Origin: RYN-111 sp046723735
GTDB lineage: Bacteria > Actinomycetota > Actinomycetes > Mycobacteriales > SCTD01
Reading direction: 5' to 3'
Length of the DNA: 64,000 bases
NCBI GenBank assembly: GCA_046723735.1
Contig: JBKOVB010000032.1
Coordinates: 13,912 to 77,911 of the forward strand
The notes under the pieces are model-generated. The model was given only the letters and a program-made list of their open reading frames with translations, was not told the DNA's origin and ran no database searches. Position numbers and translations under genes: made by a program. Position 1 is the first letter of the stretch. The number at the start of each line of letters is the position of its first letter. Shown one piece after another: positions 27,206 to 34,582 of this stretch.

Positions 27206-27233
27206 GACGTCTCCTCGCTCGCGACGGACACCG

Positions 27234-27431
27234 TCAGCGTACGTCAGGAGCAGTCGGCGGGGTGGGGCGCGGTACGGCGTCGAGCGCGGCGCTCGCCTCC
27301 GCGAGCCGCACGTTGGCCTCAGCCATGCTGCGGGTGACCCGGCGGATGGTGCCGATCAGCCTGATGCCGACGACGGTCAGGAGCGCCAGCGCAACCAACG
27401 CGATGGCGATGTCGACGAGCAGCCAGGGCAC
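27234..27431 (-). CDS. Small single-span membrane protein, unknown
   Basis: 65 residues: one membrane helix at residues 3-25 ('WLLVDIAIALVALALLTVVG'), a basic-amphipathic region ('GTIRRVTRSMAEANVRLAEA') and a Pro-rich tail. I recognise no characterised family; the layout looks like a small TatA/B-type or scaffold protein, but the FG hinge is absent. It sits 28 bp upstream of tatA on the same strand and has its own leaderless-type -10. The GTG start lacks a Shine-Dalgarno. Confidence 0.6.
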   Translation of the reverse strand: MPWLLVDIAIALVALALLTVVGIRLIGTIRRVTRSMAEANVRLAEASAALDAVPRPTPPTAPDVR

Positions 27432-27437
27432 GCGTCG

Positions 27438-27443
27438 AGCGTA
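27438..27443 (-). promoter_or_regulatory. -10 element before the 65-residue membrane protein
   Basis: TACGCT on the minus strand, 6 nt before GTG, with no Shine-Dalgarno; it could drive the tatA-tatC transcript too. Confidence 0.4.
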
Positions 27444-27458
27444 GCCCCGACGTGGGGC

Positions 27459-27788
27459 TCAGGCAGCGGCGCGGGTGATCTGCTCCGCGAGCAGGTCGGT
27501 CGCGCCCAGACCGAGGGCGAAGTCGAGCAGGTCGTCGTACGACAGCGCCGGCCCCTCGTGCACCTCGAGCGCCTCGCCCGGGATGTCCCAGACGGTGGCG
27601 GGGACGCCACCGGAGACCAGCAACGACACGACGTGGTCGTCGGCCGGCTTGCGGACCTCCTGGTCGCAGCGGTGGCACGTGAAGGCGTAGTACGACAGCG
27701 GCGCGTGGCTGCAGACCATGAGAGAGACGTCAGCCGGCGTCAGCTCCACCTCGCCACAGGCGGGGCAGGAGGCCTTGATCAGCGTCAT
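27459..27788 (-). CDS. Zinc-ribbon protein, unknown
   Basis: 109 residues starting MTLIKASCPACGEVELTP. Two CxxC pairs, 'CPACG' near residue 8 and 'CHRCDQ' near 41, predict a zinc ribbon; the C-terminal half ('LSYDDLLDFALGLGATDLL') is helical. It resembles an uncharacterised actinobacterial protein found beside pafC. The ATG at 27788 is chosen because of GAGAGG 7 nt upstream; a start 7 codons earlier lacks it. Function unknown; RNA- or DNA-binding is possible. Confidence 0.7.
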   Translation of the reverse strand: MTLIKASCPACGEVELTPADVSLMVCSHAPLSYYAFTCHRCDQEVRKPADDHVVSLLVSGGVPATVWDIPGEALEVHEGPALSYDDLLDFALGLGATDLLAEQITRAAA

Positions 27789-27811
27789 GTCCGGCACCTC
27801 TCGGTCCACGG

Positions 27812-27826
27812 CCCCTGACTGGGGCG
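27812..27826 (-). terminator. Small hairpin between pafC and the zinc-ribbon gene
   Basis: GCCCC-TGACT-GGGGC, 5-bp stem and 5-nt loop, 76 bp past the pafC stop. The stem is short; it could attenuate read-through. Confidence 0.3.
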
Positions 27827-27901
27827 GTACCGGTGCTTTCGGCAGAGGCGTCTGAGCGCTTGACCCCTGCGGGCCCGGATGACTCCGGTGGGCTAGGTGC
27901 T

Positions 27902-28855
27902 CTAGTCACCCTCGTAGGCCAGCAGGGCCGCCGCAGCGTCCTTCTGGACCTCCTCGGCAAGGCCCGACGGCACGACCACGCGACCGGCCGGTCCGAGCGA
28001 CAGCACCAGTCGCCGTACCCACGCCGTGTCGCGGGCCCGGAGGCTGACCAGCAGGCTGCCGTCGGGCTGGGTCTCCACCGACTCCGTCGGGTAGTAGTCG
28101 GCGACCCAGGCCGCACCCGGCGCGAGGGCGAGGGTGACGAGTGTGTCCTCCTCGGTCGGCTGGAACAGCGGTTGGGCCACGTCGCGGACCGGCAGGTCCT
28201 GCGGCGGCGCGGCAGCCACGTCGAGCACCTCGATCTCCTGGACCCGTCCCAGGTGGAAGGTGCGGACGCTCTCGGCGAGCCGGCACCAGCCCTCGAGGTA
28301 GCTGCGCCCCCCGATGGTGAACAGCTGCCAGGGGTCAACGACACGTTCGGTGGTGGCGTCACGGCCCGCCGACCAGTACGTCATCCGCAGGGCGCGCCGG
28401 CTCTCGAGGGCGTGGCGCACCGCCTCGAGCACGGCGGGATCGCCCTCGAGGGCGACCTCCACCAGCTCCGCCGGCTCCGCGGCCGTTCCGGCGGCCGCCT
28501 CCACCTTGGACAGCGCCCGCAGGACCGGGTCGAGCTCGGCCAGACCGGGCGTCTCGGCCAGGGTGCGCAGCGCCACGATGAGCGCCACCGCCTCGTCCAC
28601 CCCGAGCCGCAGCGGCCGGTCGACCAGCTGCGGGTCACGCACCGTGATCGTGTCGCCCTCGAAGTCGATGTCGATGAGGTCCTCGGGGAAGCCGCCCGGC
28701 AGACCGCACACGAACAGCAGCTCGAGGTCCTTGCGCAGCCGCTCCTCGGTGATCCCGAAGTCGGCGGCTGCGGTGGCGAAGGAGACGCCTGGACGCTGGA
28801 CGAGGTACGGGACGAGCGCCAGCAGCCGGGGCAGCTCGGGCAGCGGGGCCGTCAT
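27902..28855 (-). CDS. pafC: WYL-domain regulator PafC
   Basis: 317 residues: N-terminal winged helix ('GVSFATAAADFGITEERLRK', about 19-38), a central WYL domain about 140-225 (the W-Y-L position reads 'IGGRSYLEGWCRLAESVRTF'), and a C-terminal WCX extension. PafB and PafC form the activator of the RecA/LexA-independent DNA-damage response in mycobacteria; the Pup genes were named with them because of shared operons. It is 49 bp downstream of pafB, so co-expressed. No enzymatic motif. ATG start. Confidence 0.9.
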   Translation of the reverse strand: MTAPLPELPRLLALVPYLVQRPGVSFATAAADFGITEERLRKDLELLFVCGLPGGFPEDLIDIDFEGDTITVRDPQLVDRPLRLGVDEAVALIVALRTLAETPGLAELDPVLRALSKVEAAAGTAAEPAELVEVALEGDPAVLEAVRHALESRRALRMTYWSAGRDATTERVVDPWQLFTIGGRSYLEGWCRLAESVRTFHLGRVQEIEVLDVAAAPPQDLPVRDVAQPLFQPTEEDTLVTLALAPGAAWVADYYPTESVETQPDGSLLVSLRARDTAWVRRLVLSLGPAGRVVVPSGLAEEVQKDAAAALLAYEGD

Positions 28856-28904
28856 GCGGGGCCCCCGCGCAAGCGTGAGCGGAACGAGCGGATTCGTGGA
28901 GTGC

Positions 28905-29858
28905 TCATGCGTGCAGCCCGGCGATGGCTCGCAGCCGGGCGACGACGGCGGTGCGCACCTCGGCCGGCTCGACGACGACGGCGTCGGCGCCGTAGCCCGT
29001 GACCCGCTCGGCCAGCCGCTCCGGGTCCGAGTAGCCCACCTCGAGGACCTCCCAGCCCTCCGGACCGGGGCTGACCTTCGTGGCGGCGCGCCGGAGCTCG
29101 CCGCCGCTTCCCCGCCGTACGCGCAGGGTCGCCGAAGCGGTCGGGGTCTCCGTGACGCTGCGCGCGACCATCTCGCGCAGGCTCACGCCGTGCGGGCGGG
29201 CGACGGTGCCGGGTTCGCCGTACGGCGTGACGGCACCCACCACGCGGGACAGCCGGAACACCCGGGGGGCGTCGCGGCCGCGGTCGTGGCCGACGAGGTA
29301 CCAGCGGCCGTGCCAGGACACGACCCCCCAGGGCTCCACGTCGCGCGACTCGGGGGCGGGACGGCCGGCGGCGCGGTAGTCGAAGCGGACAGGTCGGGCG
29401 TCGCGGACCGCCTGCCACACCTGCTCGAAGGCGGGCTCGGCCACGCCCACCCTGGGCTCCAGTCCGACCGGGCCCTGCGCGTCCATGCCTGCGGCACGCA
29501 GCTTGGTCAAGGCGCTGCCGGTCGCGCCGGCCAACGGGGCCTGCTGCCAGAGTCGGCCGGCCAGGACGACCGCGGCAGCCTCGTCGGCGGTGAGGGAGAT
29601 CTCGGGCAGCTGGTAGTCACGACGGGCGACGCGGTAGCCGTGCTCGTCGTCCCAGCCGGAGTTGGACCCGGTCTCGAGCGGGACGCCGATCTCGCGCAGC
29701 TCGGCCTTGTCGCGCTCGAACATGCGCCGGAACGCCTCCTCGTTGCCGTCCTGGTAGCCGGGGACCTTCTCCCGGATCTCCTGGACGGTGAGGAACCGCT
29801 TCGTGGACAGCAGGCACAGCACGAGGTTGAGCAGCCGTTCGGTCTTCTTCTGCGCCAC
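28905..29858 (-). CDS. pafB: WYL-domain regulator PafB
   Basis: 317 residues, paralogous to PafC. The winged helix is at the N-terminus ('LVLCLLSTKRFLTVQEIREK', about 12-31), the WYL core about 150-220 ('VVSWHGRWYLVGHDRGRDAP'), and the WCX domain is C-terminal. It is the partner of PafC in the transcriptional response to DNA stress. The GTG start lies 8 nt after TAGCGT and has no Shine-Dalgarno, so pafB-pafC probably starts a transcript here, separate from pafA. Confidence 0.9.
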   Translation of the reverse strand: MAQKKTERLLNLVLCLLSTKRFLTVQEIREKVPGYQDGNEEAFRRMFERDKAELREIGVPLETGSNSGWDDEHGYRVARRDYQLPEISLTADEAAAVVLAGRLWQQAPLAGATGSALTKLRAAGMDAQGPVGLEPRVGVAEPAFEQVWQAVRDARPVRFDYRAAGRPAPESRDVEPWGVVSWHGRWYLVGHDRGRDAPRVFRLSRVVGAVTPYGEPGTVARPHGVSLREMVARSVTETPTASATLRVRRGSGGELRRAATKVSPGPEGWEVLEVGYSDPERLAERVTGYGADAVVVEPAEVRTAVVARLRAIAGLHA

Positions 29859-29866
29859 GTTTTGTG

Positions 29867-29872
29867 ACGCTA
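29867..29872 (-). promoter_or_regulatory. -10 element for pafB-pafC
   Basis: TAGCGT on the minus strand, 8 nt before the pafB GTG; no Shine-Dalgarno in between. Confidence 0.4.
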
Positions 29873-29916
29873 GCCCGAACCCGCCGTACGACGGACCACC
29901 GGGCGGCGCGTGTCGC

Positions 29917-30288
29917 TCAGCTGACGCCGAGCAGGTCGACCACGAAGACGAGCGTTTCCCCGGGCTTGATCACGCCGCCCGCACCGCGTGCGCCGTAGCC
30001 CAGGTGCGGCGGGATGGTGAGGCGGCGCCGGCCACCGACCTTCATGCCCGCGACGCCCTGGTCCCAGCCCTGGATGACCATGCCGGCGCCGAGCGCGAAC
30101 GTGAAGGGCTCCCCGCGGTCCCAGCTGGCGTCGAACTGCTTGCCGGTGGACCACGCGTGCCCGACGTACTGCATGGTGCAGCGGGTGCCGGGGACGGCCT
30201 CCTTGCCCTCCCCCACCGTGAGGTCCTCGACCAGGAGGTCGGCGGGTGGCGGGCCGTCGGGGATCGTGATCTCAGGCTTGCTGGTCAT
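29917..30288 (-). CDS. FKBP-type peptidyl-prolyl isomerase, cytoplasmic
   Basis: 123 residues forming a single FKBP domain: 'GTRCTMQYVGHAWSTGKQFD' (about 37-56), 'GAGMVIQGWDQGVAGMKVGG' (about 71-90), 'IPPHLGYGARG' and 'LVFVVDLLGV' at the end. No signal peptide. It catalyses cis-trans isomerisation of X-Pro bonds. It starts 12 bp after the pafA stop on the same strand, so co-transcription with pafA is likely; a second FKBP follows prcA. Whether they serve proteasome substrates is unknown. Confidence 0.93.
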   Translation of the reverse strand: MTSKPEITIPDGPPPADLLVEDLTVGEGKEAVPGTRCTMQYVGHAWSTGKQFDASWDRGEPFTFALGAGMVIQGWDQGVAGMKVGGRRRLTIPPHLGYGARGAGGVIKPGETLVFVVDLLGVS

Positions 30289-30300
30289 GCGACCAGGCTG

Positions 30301-31659
30301 TCACATCGACGCGATCAGCTTGTCCACCCGGTCGTCGACGGCCCGGAAAGGGTCCTTGCACAGCACGGTGCGCTGGGCCTGGTCGTTGAGCTTGAGGTGC
30401 ACCCAGTCGACGGTGAAGTCGCGGCGCTTCTCCTGCGCGCGGGCGATGAACTCGCCCCGCAGCCGCGCCCGGGTGGTCTGGGGCGGGACGGACTTGGCCT
30501 CGAAGACCGCGAGGTCGGTGGACGCGCGGTCGACCAGGCCTTTGCGCTCCAGCAGGTAGTAGAGCCCGCGGTTGCGGTTGATGTCGTGGTAGGCCAGGTC
30601 GAGCTGGGCCACCCGGGGCGAGGCGAGCGGCAGGTCGTGCTTGGTGCGGTAGCGCTCGATGAGCTGGTGCTTGATGACCCAGTCGACCTCGCGCTCGACC
30701 AGGGTGAGGTCCCCGGTCTCGATCGCGGTGAGGGTGCGGTCCCACAGGTCCATGACGCGCGCGGAGGTCTCGTCGGCGCCGCGCCGGTTGACGAACTCCT
30801 GGGCCCGGCTGAAGTACTCGCGCTGGATCTCCAGCGCGCTGGCCTCCCGGCCGTTGGCAAGCTTGACCTTGCGCTGTCCCGTGATGTCGTGGCTGATCTC
30901 GCGGATGGCTCGGATCGGGTTCTCGAGCGTGAGGTCGCGCATGATCACGCCCGCCTCGATCATGCGCAGCACGATGTCGGTGCTGCCCACCTTGAGCAGC
31001 GTCGTCGTCTCGCTCATGTTGCTGTCGCCGACGATGACGTGCAGCCGTCGGAACCGCTCCGCGTCGGCGTGCGGCTCGTCGCGGGTGTTGATGATGGGGC
31101 GGCTGCGCGTCGTGGCGGACGACACGCCCTCCCAGATGTGCTCGGCCCGCTGGCTGACGCAGAAGACCGCGCCGCGCGGGGTCTGGAGCACCTTGCCGGC
31201 GCCGCAGATGAGTTGCCGGCTGACCAGGAACGGGATCAGCACGTCGGCGAGCCGGGTGAACTCGCCGTGCCTGCCGACCAGGTAGTTCTCGTGGCAGCCG
31301 TAGGAGTTGCCGGCGGAGTCGGTGTTGTTCTTGAACAGGTAGATGTCGCCGGCGATGCCCTCTTCGCGCAGACGCCTCTCGGCGTCGACGAGCAGGCCCT
31401 CCAGGATCCGCTCCCCCGCCTTGTCATGGGTGACGAGGTCGCGGACGTTGTCGCACTCGGGCGTGGCGTACTCGGGGTGACTGCCGACGTCGAGGTAGAG
31501 CCGCGCCCCGTTGCGGAGGAAGACGTTCGAGCTGCGGCCCCAGCTCACCACGCGGCGGAACAGGTAGCGGGCCACTTCGTCGGGGCTCAGCCGGCGCTGG
31601 CCCCGGAACGTGCACGTGACGCCGTACTCGTTCTCGATCCCGTAGATCCGGCGGTCCAT
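30301..31659 (-). CDS. pafA: Pup-protein ligase PafA
   Basis: 452 residues, normal length. A glutamine-synthetase-like ligase that phosphorylates the C-terminal Glu of Pup and joins it to substrate lysines. 'RRIYGIENEYGVTCTF' carries the Mg-binding Glu near residue 9, 'RLYLDVGSHPEYATPE' the catalytic Asp near 57, and 'LFKNNTDSAGNSYGCHENY' and 'RPIINTRDEPHAD' complete the ATP site. A C-terminal Pup-binding/Mpa-like domain follows ('RNRGLYYLLERKGLVDR'). ATG 31659 is taken because MDRRIYG is the conserved start. Its Shine-Dalgarno AGGG lies inside an inverted repeat. Confidence 0.96.
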   Translation of the reverse strand: MDRRIYGIENEYGVTCTFRGQRRLSPDEVARYLFRRVVSWGRSSNVFLRNGARLYLDVGSHPEYATPECDNVRDLVTHDKAGERILEGLLVDAERRLREEGIAGDIYLFKNNTDSAGNSYGCHENYLVGRHGEFTRLADVLIPFLVSRQLICGAGKVLQTPRGAVFCVSQRAEHIWEGVSSATTRSRPIINTRDEPHADAERFRRLHVIVGDSNMSETTTLLKVGSTDIVLRMIEAGVIMRDLTLENPIRAIREISHDITGQRKVKLANGREASALEIQREYFSRAQEFVNRRGADETSARVMDLWDRTLTAIETGDLTLVEREVDWVIKHQLIERYRTKHDLPLASPRVAQLDLAYHDINRNRGLYYLLERKGLVDRASTDLAVFEAKSVPPQTTRARLRGEFIARAQEKRRDFTVDWVHLKLNDQAQRTVLCKDPFRAVDDRVDKLIASM

Positions 31660-31664
31660 GACCA

Positions 31665-31707
31665 CACCCTGTCACCTGGGAGGCAGGTCCGTCGCCCCAA
31701 CAGGGTG
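31665..31707 (-). promoter_or_regulatory. Stem-loop covering the pafA ribosome-binding site
   Basis: On the minus strand CACCCTGT (31707-31700) can pair with ACAGGGTG (31672-31665), 8 perfect bp, enclosing a second stem ACCTG/CAGGT. The downstream arm holds AGGG, the Shine-Dalgarno of pafA 8 nt before its ATG. A structure that hides it would couple PafA synthesis to translation of the small gene just upstream or to another factor. Not experimentally known to me. Confidence 0.4.
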
Positions 31708-31708
31708 A

Positions 31709-31903
31709 TCAGACCCCGGCACGCCGCCAGCCGTGCTGCACCAGCGCCTCCTGCAGCGCCAGGCCTGCGGCCCGGCGCTCTTCGGTGAGGCGCTCCAGCT
31801 GGGCGAGGTCGTGGTTGCCGCGCTCCTGGAAGTTCTCCAGTCGGTTGGTCGCCGTGACGAACAGTCGCATCGAGTCGATGAGCCGGTCGTCGATCAGAAG
31901 CAC
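31709..31903 (-). CDS. Small conserved-looking protein upstream of pafA, unknown
   Basis: 64 residues read from GTG 31903: 'VLLIDDRLIDSMRLFVTATN', then 'RLENFQERGNHDLAQLERLT', ending 'ALVQHGWRRAGV'. Mostly helical and charged, possibly coiled coil. GAGGGGAG lies 7-10 nt upstream of this GTG, which decides against longer frames beginning further up. The stop is 50 bp before pafA, linked by the stem-loop at 31665-31707. No family recognised. Confidence 0.55.
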   Translation of the reverse strand: MLLIDDRLIDSMRLFVTATNRLENFQERGNHDLAQLERLTEERRAAGLALQEALVQHGWRRAGV

Positions 31904-31999
31904 TGCGGGCTCCCCTCGTCGGTCCTTCCGAGTTCGGCCGCACGGTCCTGCTGGCTTAAGCCGTTCGGGCGATGTCACCCGGGCGGCCTACTGGTCCGG

Positions 32000-32518
32000 T
32001 CAGCCCACCTTCACGAGGTCGACCACGAAGATCAGGGTCGCGTTGGGCGGGATCGGACCCGTGCCGCTCTCGCCGTAGCCGTCCTTCGCGGGGATGACGA
32101 TCATTCGGCGGCCGCCCTCGCGCATGCCTTCGACGCCCTTGCTGAAGCCGGGGATCACGTTGCCCCCGATCTGGAACTTCAGCGTGTCCGTGGCCCCGCG
32201 GCTCCAGCTCGAGTCGAACTCGGTGCCGTTGGAGTGCAGCACTCCGACGTACTTCACCTCGACGTCGTCGCCGCTCTTGGCCTCCTTGCCGGTGCCGCAG
32301 ACGATGTCGTAGGTCGTCGTCTCGGTCGGTGCGGGGGGCCGTGGCGACGGGACCACCGGCTTCGTGGCCAGGTCCTTCGTGCCGGTGCCTGTCGGGGTGC
32401 AGGTGGCGCCCGGGGCGGTCGGCGACGGCGACGACCCGGCCTTGTTGCCCGTGCCGCCCCCGCACCCGGCGAGAAGCAGGACGAGAGGTACGGCGAGAAG
32501 CAGGCCGCGAGCCCTCAC
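32000..32518 (-). CDS. FKBP-type peptidyl-prolyl isomerase, lipoprotein
   Basis: 172 residues. The signal peptide 'RGLLLAVPLVLLLAGCGGG' has lipobox LLAGC (Cys 19), a Thr/Pro-rich linker spans about 25-70, and the FKBP domain about 72-172 ('YVGVLHSNGTEFDSSWSRGA', 'GNVIPGFSKGVEGMREGG', 'YGESGTGPIPPNATLIFVVD'). It folds exported proteins at the outer face of the membrane. Its ATG overlaps the prcA stop by 4 bp, so an extracellular chaperone is translationally coupled to the proteasome alpha subunit. Confidence 0.92.
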   Translation of the reverse strand: MRARGLLLAVPLVLLLAGCGGGTGNKAGSSPSPTAPGATCTPTGTGTKDLATKPVVPSPRPPAPTETTTYDIVCGTGKEAKSGDDVEVKYVGVLHSNGTEFDSSWSRGATDTLKFQIGGNVIPGFSKGVEGMREGGRRMIVIPAKDGYGESGTGPIPPNATLIFVVDLVKVG

Positions 32519-33216
32519 GTGCTGCCGCCCAGGATCGTGGTGAGGCGGTCGGTGGTGAGGCGCCGGAACGCGCGGCGGGGGCGGGTGCGGTCGAGGACGG
32601 CCGCCTCGAGGGCGGACGGCTCGATGGCGCGGGACTCCCCGCCCTCGGCCGGCGCGCCGAGGGCCTTGACCGCCAGGCGGAGCGCGTCCTCGAGGCCCGC
32701 CGAGCCGTCGTGCTCGTCGTTGAGCACCACGGCGATCGGGTCGGCGTTGCCGCCCATGACGACGAACGCGTGCTCCTCCGCCACCGAGCCGTCGTAGGTG
32801 AGGCGGTAGAGCTGGTCGTCACCCACGCCGTCGCCGACCTCGGCGACGGTGAGCTCGACCTCGTAGGGCTTGCCCGACTCGGTGAAGATCGTGCCGAGCG
32901 TCTGCGCGTAGGCGTTCGCGAGGCCGCGACTGGTGACGTCGGAGCGGTCGTACTGGTAGCCCCGCAGGTCGGCGTAGCGGACACCGGCCAGGCGGAGGTT
33001 CTCGAACTCGTTGTACTTGCCCACCGCGGCGAAGGCGATGCGGTCGTAGATCTCCGAGATCTTGTGCAGCGCCTTGGAGGGGTTCTCGCCGCAGAACAGG
33101 ATCCCGTCGGCGTAGGTCATGACGAGCACGGAGCGACCGCGGGCGATGCCCTTGCGGGCGTAGTCGCTCTTGTCCCGCATGATCTGCTCGGGACTGACGT
33201 AGAACGGCGTGCTCAC
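32515..33216 (-). CDS. prcA: Proteasome subunit alpha
   Basis: 233 residues. The alpha-type N-terminal gate 'FYVSPEQIMRDKSDYARKGI' is near residue 5, followed by 'VLVMTYADGILFCGENPS', 'LHKISEIYDRIAFAAVGKYN' and 'YDRSDVTSRGLANAYAQTL'. Alpha rings cap the 20S core and bind the C-terminal GQYL of Mpa. It has no catalytic Thr, as expected. GTG 33216 is chosen: it aligns with other PrcA starts and has GGAGG upstream. It lies 5 bp after the prcB stop and is followed by the coupled FKBP lipoprotein. Confidence 0.96.
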   Translation of the reverse strand: MSTPFYVSPEQIMRDKSDYARKGIARGRSVLVMTYADGILFCGENPSKALHKISEIYDRIAFAAVGKYNEFENLRLAGVRYADLRGYQYDRSDVTSRGLANAYAQTLGTIFTESGKPYEVELTVAEVGDGVGDDQLYRLTYDGSVAEEHAFVVMGGNADPIAVVLNDEHDGSAGLEDALRLAVKALGAPAEGGESRAIEPSALEAAVLDRTRPRRAFRRLTTDRLTTILGGST

Positions 33217-33221
33217 GGTGC

Positions 33222-34043
33222 TCAGCCTCCGGGGTTGGTCATGCGGGCGTCGACGACGCGCTGGACGACGGTGGCCATCTCGTCCTCGGAGAGCCGGTGC
33301 AGCCCGTCGGACGACACGGTCATCACCACGGGCCAGATCTTGCGGGTGAGGTCGGGGCCGCCCGTGGCGGAGTCGTCGTCCGCGGCGTCGTAGAGCGCGT
33401 CGACGACCAGCTCGACCGCCTCGTCCTGGGTGACGTCGTCCCGATAGCGCTTCTTCAGCGCGCCCCTGGCGAAGACCGAGCCGGAGCCGACCGCGTGGAA
33501 GCCGTGCTCCTCGTAGCGCCCGCCGGTCACGTCGTAGCTGAAGATGCGGCCCTTGCCGTCGTCGGGGTCCCAGCCGGCGAACATCGGTACGACGGCGAGG
33601 CCCTGCATCGCCAGACCGAGGTTGTTGCGGATCATGGTGGCGAGCCGGTTCGCCTTGCCCTCCAGGGACAGCGTGCTGCCCTCGAGCTTCTCGTAGTGCT
33701 CGAGCTCGACCTGGAACAACCGGACGATCTCGATCGCGATGCCGGCGGTGCCGGCGATGCCCACGCAGGACAGGTCGTCGGCCGGGAACACCTTCTCGAT
33801 ATCGCGCTGGGCGATGATGTTGCCCATCGTGGCGCGACGGTCGCCGGCCATCACCACCCCGCCGCTGTGCACCACCGCCACGATCGTCGTGCCGTGCGGG
33901 GCCTGCACGAGGCCGTCCGGCAGGGCGCGGCGCGACGGCAGCAGGTCCGGGGCCGCGAGGCTCAGGAAGTCGGTGAAGCTGCTGCTCCCCGGCGCGGTGA
34001 AATGAGCTGGTAGACGCCCGGTGAGACCAAGGTCCTCTGCCAC
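33222..34043 (-). CDS. prcB: Proteasome subunit beta (with propeptide)
   Basis: 273 residues. The propeptide of about 51 residues begins VAEDLGLTGRLPAHF and ends 'QAPHG'; autocleavage exposes the catalytic Thr of 'TTIVAVVHSGGVVMAGDRRA'. Also seen: 'RDIEKVFPADDLSCVGIAG' and 'FQVELEHYEKLEGSTLSLEG'. It is the hydrolytic ring of the 20S proteasome. GTG 34043 is chosen by fit to the family and GAGAGG 5 nt upstream. The first 82 bp also encode, in another frame, the tail of the HNH gene, and codons 5-14 (CTT, GGT, CGT, CTA, CCA, GCT, CAT) are A/T-ending unlike the rest of the gene. Confidence 0.95.
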   Translation of the reverse strand: MAEDLGLTGRLPAHFTAPGSSSFTDFLSLAAPDLLPSRRALPDGLVQAPHGTTIVAVVHSGGVVMAGDRRATMGNIIAQRDIEKVFPADDLSCVGIAGTAGIAIEIVRLFQVELEHYEKLEGSTLSLEGKANRLATMIRNNLGLAMQGLAVVPMFAGWDPDDGKGRIFSYDVTGGRYEEHGFHAVGSGSVFARGALKKRYRDDVTQDEAVELVVDALYDAADDDSATGGPDLTRKIWPVVMTVSSDGLHRLSEDEMATVVQRVVDARMTNPGG

Positions 34044-34582
34044 GTCGTCCTCTCGAGGTAGTCGATCGCCTTGCGGAAGATCGCGACGTCGTCCTTGAGC
34101 TGGCCCAGTGCGACGTTGCAGGTGAAGCAAAGCACTCCACGGATCTTGCCACTCAGGTGGTCGTGATCGACGTGGTCGGCAGAGTTGCGCTCGCAGATGG
34201 CGCAGACGCCGCCTTGCCCAGACACCAGGTCCTGAAGGTCGGATGCTGTAAGGCCGTAGGTGCGCCGGAGATAGCGGTCGGCCTCTTTTGTCTTGCGGCA
34301 CTGCTTGCAATAGGTGTTGTAGCCGCCTGCCTGGGCCTTTTGCCTGTGAAACTCATCAATCGACTTGGTCTCGCGGCAGCACGAGCAACGCTTCAAGCCG
34401 TCAGGGCTGCGATCCTTCTCTCTCACGCTCAGCCCCAGTCGCTCCCGCTTTGCCTTGTAGTAGCTGCGATTCCTCATGCGATTGCAGGGCAAGCAGCAGC
34501 GCGACAGACCGTCAGGCAGCCCCTTGTTCCTACCGAAGGCCGAAGTAGGAAGTTCGGTCGAACAACCCGGGCATTTCTTCAA
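33962..34582 (-). CDS. Endonuclease VII / HNH-type nuclease, probable homing endonuclease
   Basis: 206 residues from TTG 34582 (GGAG 6 nt upstream; TTG 34594 also possible). Two N-terminal zinc pairs, CPGC...CLPC and CSCC...CKQC, precede a recombination-endonuclease-VII core: 'CAICERNSADHVDHDHLSGK' then 'GVLCFTCNVALGQLKDD' and 'FRKAIDYLER'. The DHDH...C-x2-C-N array is the His-Me (HNH) active site. The last 30 residues overlap prcB out of frame and look accidental. A/T-ending codons (CTT, AAA, TAT, ACA, TCT) are common, unlike neighbours. It sits between pup and prcB, where a nuclease has no obvious proteasome role. Confidence 0.85.
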   Translation of the reverse strand: MKKCPGCSTELPTSAFGRNKGLPDGLSRCCLPCNRMRNRSYYKAKRERLGLSVREKDRSPDGLKRCSCCRETKSIDEFHRQKAQAGGYNTYCKQCRKTKEADRYLRRTYGLTASDLQDLVSGQGGVCAICERNSADHVDHDHLSGKIRGVLCFTCNVALGQLKDDVAIFRKAIDYLERTTWQRTLVSPGVYQLISPRRGAAASPTS

